From assembly GCA_963772955.1 (NCBI GenBank), contig CAVYZF010000014.1:62001-126000 (forward strand): a DNA stretch of 64,000 nucleotides, given 5' to 3'. The position numbers and the translations under genes are program-made. This document shows positions 58,787 through 64,000 of this stretch, piece after piece (the stretch's first letter is position 1; every line of letters starts with the position of its first letter). The notes below the pieces were generated by a model, which was given only the letters and a program-made list of their open reading frames with translations, searched no databases and was not told where the DNA came from. The DNA is from Gp6-AA40 sp963772955. GTDB lineage: Bacteria; Acidobacteriota; Vicinamibacteria; Vicinamibacterales; UBA2999.

Positions 58787-61777
58787 ATGCGAGTGAAGGT
58801 GTTCCTGGCTCTTGTCTCTCTGACCCTTTCGGCTGCGATGGCCAGCGCCCAGGTCCCCACCGGGACCATCTCGGGTCGCGTGACGGATTCGTCTGGCGGA
58901 GTCTTGCCCGGCGTCACAGTGACGGCGACGTCGCCCAATCTCCAGGGGTCTCGAGAAGTCGTCACATCGGTCTCGGGTGACTACGTGCTCGCGCTCCTCC
59001 CTCCTGGGACCTACACGCTCGAGTTCGTGCTGGCTGGATTTCAAACGGCCAAGACGGAGCTGAAAGTAGCCAGCACGGAAGTCGTGCCATTCGACGTCGA
59101 ACTCGGCCTCGGCACAGTCACTGAACAGATAACTGTGCGCGGCGAGGCGAGGAGTTTCCTTGGGACGGTGCAGACAGGCACCAACGTTCAGCAGTCGTTG
59201 ATGGCGACGCTCCCGAGCAGCAGGACGATTACGGCCGTTCTCACGATGGCCCCCAACGTCAAGCCGACGGGTCCTGGCCAGGGAAGTGGTGGTACCGACG
59301 GAGCGTTTACGGTGGCAGGCGCGATGTCATACGACAGTGTGTTCCTGCTGAACGGCGTCGCCATCACCGAGAACATTCGCGGCCAGCCTTTCACGCTCTT
59401 CATCGAAGACGCACTTCAGGAAACGACGGTCTCGACCTCGGGCATCTCCGCGGAGTACGGACGGTTCGGTGGCGGTCTCGTCAATGCGATCACCAAGTCG
59501 GGGGGCAACCGGTTCAGCGGCTCGTATCGGCTTGGCATGAACAACGACAACTGGCGTTCGACGACGCCGTTCAACGAGCCCAAGCTTGATAAGGTCGTCC
59601 CGACACACGAGTACACAATCGGAGGACCGATCTTCAAAGACGTGCTCTGGTTCTTCAACGCCGGGCGCTTCCGGACGGCCGAGGAGTCTCGCCAGACCTT
59701 CATCACCAACCTTTCTTATCCGCGCACGGACGATGAAAAGCGCTATGAAGGGAAGCTCACGTACACAGTGATGCCCGGACAGGTCGTCAAGGGCTCGTTC
59801 ACGAAGATTCAGCAGGCGATCGACAACGCGAACTTTCAGAACGTCATGGACACCCGAAGCCTGTACGTCCAGGACCAGCCGCAGGACCTGCTGTCGCTGA
59901 ACTACAACGGCGTGCTTGGCGCCAATCTGTTCCTCGAGGGGCAGTACTCGCAGCGCCATTTCTCGGCCAACATCGGCGGGAGCGGCGCCACCGATCCGAT
60001 CAACGGCACGCTCCTCATCGACACATCGAAGGGCGGCACGGCGTACCGCTACTGGGCGCAGACCTTCTGTGTCTGCAACGTCGACAACCGGGACAACTCG
60101 GAGTTTCTCGCCAAGGCGACCTACGCGCTGTCGACCAGCCGCCGCGGCCAGCACACGATGGTGTTCGGCTACGACCATTACAACGATCAGCGGCAGGCGG
60201 ACAACCACCAGTCGGGGAGCGACTACCGCATCCTCGGTACGTCGACGATTCTTCGAGGCGACACGCTGTACCCGGTGTTCCTCAACAACAACTCGACGGT
60301 CCTCCAGTGGGATCCGATTACGCTGGCGAGCCAGGGATCGAACATCCGCGCCCATGCCGCGTTCTTCAACGATACCTGGCGCTTGAGCAGGTTCTCGTTC
60401 AACCTCGGACTGCGTTGGGATCGGAACCAGGGCGACGATGCGATCGGCAATCCGATCTCCAATTCCAGCAAGTTGAGTCATCGTCTTGGCCTGGTCTGGG
60501 ATCCACGTGGCGACGGCCAGTGGTCGATCAACGCGAGCACCAGTCGCTATGTGAGCGCGATCAACAGCTCGATCGCCGAGACGTCGCCGGCAGGATCGCC
60601 GTCAAGCTTCACGTGGTTCTATCAGGGGCCGTCGATCAACCCGGATGCGAACGCGGCGACGCTCCTCACGTCAGACCAGGCGATTCAACAGGTGTTCAAC
60701 TGGTTCAATGCCAACGGCGGCGCCAATCGTCCAGTGAGGAGTGCGGACATCCCCGGCGTGAATACGCTCATCGGCGGTTCGCTCGACTCGCCAAACTCGG
60801 TCGAATACGCCGCCGGCGTCAGTCGGCTGCTCGGCCAGCGAGGCAGCGTGCGCGTCGACTGGGTCTTCCGCGACTTCGGCGACTTCTACATCACGCGGAC
60901 AGATCTCTCGACCGGCCAGGTGACCAACGCGCAGGGCACGTTCGACGTCAACCTGATCGAGAACTCGAACGATCTCTCGCGCCGTTATCAAGGCGGGACG
61001 TTCCAGGCGAACTACCGCGTCGGCAGCAGCGTGGAGATCGGTGGCAACTACACGCTGTCGCGGACGTGGGGCAACTTCGACGGAGAGAACCCGGCGAGCG
61101 GCCCGCTGACGGCACAGCTCTTCTCGTATCCCGAATATCGCGGGGAACGGTGGAACGCACCCGAGGGGAACCTCGGTAGCGACCAGCGGCATCGCGCGCG
61201 CATCTACGGGATCTATCGCGTGCCGATGGCCAGCAGCGCGGGATCGCTCGACTTCGGCCTGGTGCTTGGCATGGCCTCGGGCACGCCGTACACATACGGT
61301 GGTGGGAACTCCACGTCGCCGGGCACGGGCGTCGGTCGCATCAACTCGAGCCCGTACGTCGTGAATCCCGGGTACGCGCAGCCGGTGACCAGCGTCGAGT
61401 ACTACTTCTTCGAGCGCGATGCCTACCGGACGGAGGCGCAGTATCGCACCGACCTCTCCGTCAACTACCAGTACCGCGTGGGTGGCGGAGCGGATGTCTT
61501 CTTCCACGCCGAGGTGTTGAACATCTTCGATCAGTCCCAGCTCTGTGGCTGCGGAGGCACGGTGTTCAACAACGGCGGCGCCAGCGACATCCGGACGATC
61601 AGCACGGGAGTGTTGACTGCGTTGAACTCTGGAACGCTGCAGCCCTTCAACCCGTTCACGCAAACGCCCGTGCAGGGCGTCAACTGGAACCTGAGCCCGA
61701 CGTTCGGCACGGCTGTGAGCCGCTTCGCGTACACGAGCCCGCGTACGTTCAGGTTCAACTTCGGGGTCAAGTTCTGA
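58787..61777 (+). CDS. Oar-like TonB-dependent receptor with CarboxypepD_reg-like domain
   Basis: A 996-residue outer-membrane protein. Signal peptide (MRVKVFLALVSLTLSAAMASA), then an N-terminal carboxypeptidase-regulatory-like beta domain (GTISGRVTDSSGGVLPGVTV), a plug domain (SYDSVFLLNGVAITENIRGQ; STSGISAEYGRFGGGLVNAI), and a 22-strand barrel ending in TSPRTFRFNFGVKF, with the terminal aromatic residue recognised by Bam. Such Oar-like receptors are highly expanded in Acidobacteriota; ligands are mostly unknown. ATG 58787 has AAAGGGG upstream. Confidence 0.88.
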   Translation: MRVKVFLALVSLTLSAAMASAQVPTGTISGRVTDSSGGVLPGVTVTATSPNLQGSREVVTSVSGDYVLALLPPGTYTLEFVLAGFQTAKTELKVASTEVVPFDVELGLGTVTEQITVRGEARSFLGTVQTGTNVQQSLMATLPSSRTITAVLTMAPNVKPTGPGQGSGGTDGAFTVAGAMSYDSVFLLNGVAITENIRGQPFTLFIEDALQETTVSTSGISAEYGRFGGGLVNAITKSGGNRFSGSYRLGMNNDNWRSTTPFNEPKLDKVVPTHEYTIGGPIFKDVLWFFNAGRFRTAEESRQTFITNLSYPRTDDEKRYEGKLTYTVMPGQVVKGSFTKIQQAIDNANFQNVMDTRSLYVQDQPQDLLSLNYNGVLGANLFLEGQYSQRHFSANIGGSGATDPINGTLLIDTSKGGTAYRYWAQTFCVCNVDNRDNSEFLAKATYALSTSRRGQHTMVFGYDHYNDQRQADNHQSGSDYRILGTSTILRGDTLYPVFLNNNSTVLQWDPITLASQGSNIRAHAAFFNDTWRLSRFSFNLGLRWDRNQGDDAIGNPISNSSKLSHRLGLVWDPRGDGQWSINASTSRYVSAINSSIAETSPAGSPSSFTWFYQGPSINPDANAATLLTSDQAIQQVFNWFNANGGANRPVRSADIPGVNTLIGGSLDSPNSVEYAAGVSRLLGQRGSVRVDWVFRDFGDFYITRTDLSTGQVTNAQGTFDVNLIENSNDLSRRYQGGTFQANYRVGSSVEIGGNYTLSRTWGNFDGENPASGPLTAQLFSYPEYRGERWNAPEGNLGSDQRHRARIYGIYRVPMASSAGSLDFGLVLGMASGTPYTYGGGNSTSPGTGVGRINSSPYVVNPGYAQPVTSVEYYFFERDAYRTEAQYRTDLSVNYQYRVGGGADVFFHAEVLNIFDQSQLCGCGGTVFNNGGASDIRTISTGVLTALNSGTLQPFNPFTQTPVQGVNWNLSPTFGTAVSRFAYTSPRTFRFNFGVKF

Positions 61778-61779
61778 AT

Positions 61780-61845
61780 CAGTCCTCGGTCTTCAGTCCT
61801 CGGTCGTAGTCAGGACTGGGGACTGTGGACTGAAGACTGGGGACT
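61780..61845. repeat. intergenic hairpin built of AGTCCTCGG words
   Basis: AGTCCTCGGTCTTCAGTCCT on the left (61780-61799) faces ACTGAAGACTGGGGACT on the right (61829-61845), with inner GGACTG words. It fills the gap between convergent TonB receptor and permease genes. Both arms are degenerate tandem words of about 7-10 nt. No T tract. Confidence 0.7.
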
Positions 61846-61848
61846 ATC

Positions 61849-63069
61849 TCATTCGTATCGCAAGGCTGCGATCGGATCGAGCGCTGCCGCCTTCCGTGCG
61901 GGGTAGAACCCGAAGAACACGCCGACGGCCGCAGCAAAGCCGAACGACATCAACACCGCTTCGCTCGTCACGACCGCGGTCCATCCCATGATGTGGCTCA
62001 CGGCCAGCGACGCCGCGAAGCCGAGCGCGACACCGATCGCCCCGCCTGCAAGGCTCAGCACCACGGCTTCGACCAGGAACTGGAGCAGGACGTCGATGTC
62101 GCGCGCGCCCATCGACAGGCGCAGTCCGATCTCGCGCGTGCGCTCGGTCACCGACACGAGCATGATGTTCATGATCCCGATCCCGCCGACGAGCAGCGAC
62201 ACCGCCGCGATGCTCGCCAGCAGCCACGTCATCGTCGTCGTGGTGGACGTCAGCACGGTTGCCATCTCCTCGAGACTGCGGACAGAGAAGTCATCCTGTG
62301 CGTCGGCCGCCAGTGTGTGGCGTGTGCGCAGCAGTGTCGTGATCTGATCCGACACGGTCTGGAACGGCACGCCGTTGGCCGTCGAGAGGGTGATGCTCTG
62401 CAGGTTCGTGATGCCGAGCAGCTTCTTCTGCACGGTCGTATACGGCACGACGACGGTGTCGTCCTGATCGGGCCCCATCGCTGCTTGACCCTTGCGAGTG
62501 AGGACACCGATCACACGAAACGGCTGGCTGCCGATGCGCACGGTTGCGCCAGTCGGATCGGTTCCGGCGCCGAACAGCTCGTCCCTCGCAACGGCACCGA
62601 GCACCGCGACTTTCTCCGCCCGAGCGACATCCAGGTCCGTGAAGAATGCGCCGCTCTCCAGCGACCAGGCGCGGATGGCTGGAAGATCGGCGCCCGCGCC
62701 CTGAACCTGCGTGTTCCAGTTCGCCGTCTCGGCGACGACCTGCTGCCGCGTATTGACCCCGGGCGAGACGTAGGCAATGCCCTGGACGTCTCGCGCGATC
62801 GCCTGCGCGTCTTCGGGAATGAGCGTCGGGGTGGCGCCGAAGCCTTGTCGGACAGGACCGAATGCATTCGAGCCGGCGGTGATCGTGACGACGTTGGTGC
62901 CGGCGCTGCGAATGCGATCCTCGATTGACGACTGCGCGCCGTGGCCGATGGCGACCATCACGATCACGGCAGCGACGCCGATGATCATGCCGAGCGCGGT
63001 CAGTGCCGTGCGCATGGCGTTGCGGCGCAGCGCGGTGACGGCGATAGATAGGATGATGACAGGTGACAT
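61849..63069 (-). CDS. MacB-type ABC transporter permease
   Basis: A 406-residue permease with an N-terminal helix (MRTALTALGMIIGVAAVIV), a large periplasmic MacB-PCD domain, and a C-terminal FtsX-type four-helix region (GIMNIMLVSVTERTREIGLRLSMGA is the hallmark). It forms the membrane part of a MacAB-like efflux or lipoprotein-handling system without a fused ATPase. ATG 63069 is preferred; the 42-nt extension to 63111 overlaps the ATPase gene. Confidence 0.92.
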   Translation of the reverse strand: MSPVIILSIAVTALRRNAMRTALTALGMIIGVAAVIVMVAIGHGAQSSIEDRIRSAGTNVVTITAGSNAFGPVRQGFGATPTLIPEDAQAIARDVQGIAYVSPGVNTRQQVVAETANWNTQVQGAGADLPAIRAWSLESGAFFTDLDVARAEKVAVLGAVARDELFGAGTDPTGATVRIGSQPFRVIGVLTRKGQAAMGPDQDDTVVVPYTTVQKKLLGITNLQSITLSTANGVPFQTVSDQITTLLRTRHTLAADAQDDFSVRSLEEMATVLTSTTTTMTWLLASIAAVSLLVGGIGIMNIMLVSVTERTREIGLRLSMGARDIDVLLQFLVEAVVLSLAGGAIGVALGFAASLAVSHIMGWTAVVTSEAVLMSFGFAAAVGVFFGFYPARKAAALDPIAALRYE

Positions 63070-63079
63070 GGCCTGATCC

Positions 63080-63841
63080 TTACGCGGAGAGCACTTCGCC
63101 CTCGGCGTCATATCGACGAAGTTCCTCGGCCGCCTCGCGACGCTGCAGCACCTGTCGATCGAGCCGCACGCGTCCGTCCCGGAAACCGACGACCCGCGTG
63201 GCGTAGTCGGCGATGTCGGGCTCGTGAGTCACGAGCACGATCGTGATCCCCTTCTCGGCGTTCAGCCGCTGGAAGATCCCCATCACCTCGATGCTGGTGC
63301 GCGAGTCGAGGTTGCCGGTCGGCTCGTCGGCAAGCAGCAACGAGGGGTTGTTGACAAGCGCGCGCGCAATCGCGACGCGCTGCTGCTGTCCGCCAGAGAG
63401 CTGATTGGGATGGTGATCGAGCCGACTGCTGAGCCCGACCGCCTCGAGGGCCGCCGCCGCTCGACGATGGCGTTCCTTCGCTGGTACCGGAATGCCATAC
63501 AACATCGGAAGCTCGACGTTCTCAATTGCGCTCGTTCGTGTCAGCAGGTTGAATCCCTGAAACACGAATCCGATCTCTCGATTACGAACGAGGGCCAGAT
63601 CCCGCTTGGACAGAAGCGAGACGTCGCGTCCATTCAGCTCGTAGACGCCACTCGTCGGGCGGTCGAGACACCCTGCGAGGTGCATGAACGTCGACTTGCC
63701 CGAACCCGATGGACCGGTCAGCGCAACGAACTCGCCGCGCGAAATCTCGAGCGAGATCCCGCGCAGCGCGCGTACTTCGATCTCACCGACGGAATAGGTC
63801 TTCGTCAGGGAGCGGACGGAGATGACGGGCATCTCGCTCAT
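63080..63841 (-). CDS. MacB/LolD-type ABC transporter ATPase
   Basis: A 253-residue ATPase: TGPSGSGKSTFMHLAG (Walker A), FVFQGFNLL (Q-loop), LSGGQQQRVAIARAL (signature), LLADEPTGNLDS (Walker B) and THEPD (H-loop). Close to the LolD/MacB cluster. 10 nt upstream of the permease start and overlapping the adaptor stop by 4 nt, so all three form one operon. Confidence 0.95.
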   Translation of the reverse strand: MSEMPVISVRSLTKTYSVGEIEVRALRGISLEISRGEFVALTGPSGSGKSTFMHLAGCLDRPTSGVYELNGRDVSLLSKRDLALVRNREIGFVFQGFNLLTRTSAIENVELPMLYGIPVPAKERHRRAAAALEAVGLSSRLDHHPNQLSGGQQQRVAIARALVNNPSLLLADEPTGNLDSRTSIEVMGIFQRLNAEKGITIVLVTHEPDIADYATRVVGFRDGRVRLDRQVLQRREAAEELRRYDAEGEVLSA

Positions 63842-64000
63842 CGTCCGCCTCCACGATTCCCCGCCCCGCCGCCGCGTTGCCCGAAGGGCAGCAGCGGTGA
63901 TCTGGCCGGGGCCGCCGCTGCAGGCGCCGACGTCGATGCCGTGCCGGTGAGGACGGCCGTGCCTGGAGTCAGATCGCCGTCGAGAATCGCGGTATCCCTT
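63838..64000 (-). CDS. HlyD/MacA-type periplasmic adaptor, C-terminal fragment
   Basis: Only the last 53 residues are in the window. ILDGDLTPGTAVLTG is the usual final beta motif of MacA-like membrane fusion proteins, followed by a Pro/Ala linker and a glycine-rich end (RGGGAGNRGGGR). Its TGA overlaps the ATPase ATG. The adaptor would link the ABC transporter to an outer-membrane channel. Confidence 0.75.
   Translation of the reverse strand, partial: RDTAILDGDLTPGTAVLTGTASTSAPAAAAPARSPLLPFGQRGGGAGNRGGGR

Overview
The window is a 64 kb stretch of GC-rich, densely coding bacterial chromosome with no rRNA, tRNA, prophage or insertion sequence that I could recognise. The gene content points to an acidobacterium, probably of the Vicinamibacteria type: a secreted VWFA-related protein of the kind expanded in Acidobacteriota, an Oar-like TonB-dependent receptor with an N-terminal carboxypeptidase-regulatory-like domain, a CarD-type regulator, a Tat-exported molybdenum hydroxylase pair, a TPR/metallopeptidase protein and many small zinc-ribbon proteins. 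This taxonomic reading is inference; no marker gene was compared.

Layout. 1-2.2 kb: end of a VOC protein, then a zinc metallopeptidase translationally coupled to an ATP-grasp ligase. 2.2-9.6 kb: a methyltransferase, CarD, PlsC, a VWFA protein, an exported Ig-like protein and an OPT transporter. 9.6-12 kb: Rex, MoaC and a Bcr/CflA exporter in one run. 12-16 kb: an AEC carrier, then an AAHS-type aromatic-acid permease followed by a LigM-like tetrahydrofolate-dependent O-demethylase interrupted by a one-base frameshift. 16-20 kb: CDF transporter, signal peptidase I and a LytS/LytR-type two-component pair. 20-23 kb: orphan NuoI, a homocysteine methyltransferase/MTHFR fusion and a PmtA-like methyltransferase. 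23-30.7 kb: an ARA1-like glycosyltransferase, Lon (also carrying a one-base frameshift), a TPR/peptidase protein and a rhomboid. 30.7-35 kb: IPMS-family enzyme, RarD, GNAT, PPOX-like protein and a DMT permease. 35-41.8 kb: exported PLP lyase, molybdenum hydroxylase subunits, an M28 peptidase with an unusual repeat array, citrate synthase and YacG. 41.9-51.5 kb: a phosphate/polyphosphate region (phoU-pstBACS, ppx/gppA, CHAD, SixA, lipid kinase, PhoB-like regulator). 51.6-64 kb: a fused permease/spermidine synthase, GlgC, GT2, PHP, small proteins, the TonB receptor and a MacAB-like efflux set cut by the window end.

How genes work together. The phosphate region is the clearest system: matching Pho-box-like direct repeats lie upstream of pstS and beside the PhoB-like gene, and the surrounding genes concern phosphate uptake, polyphosphate and phosphohistidine. 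The AAHS permease and LigM form a lignin-aromatic uptake and demethylation unit, and the MTHFR fusion 5 kb away could recycle the methyl-tetrahydrofolate produced.

The most unusual features are non-coding. Many intergenic gaps are filled by long hairpins whose arms are built from short degenerate words that differ from gap to gap. A 46-bp near-perfect palindrome separates lytS from lytR. A GTAGAGGCGGG-type stem-loop recurs three times, once inside a coding linker. A head-to-head array of 15 short units at 21-24 nt spacing spans the 5' region of the M28 peptidase gene. Function calls rest on motif recognition by eye; no database search was run.
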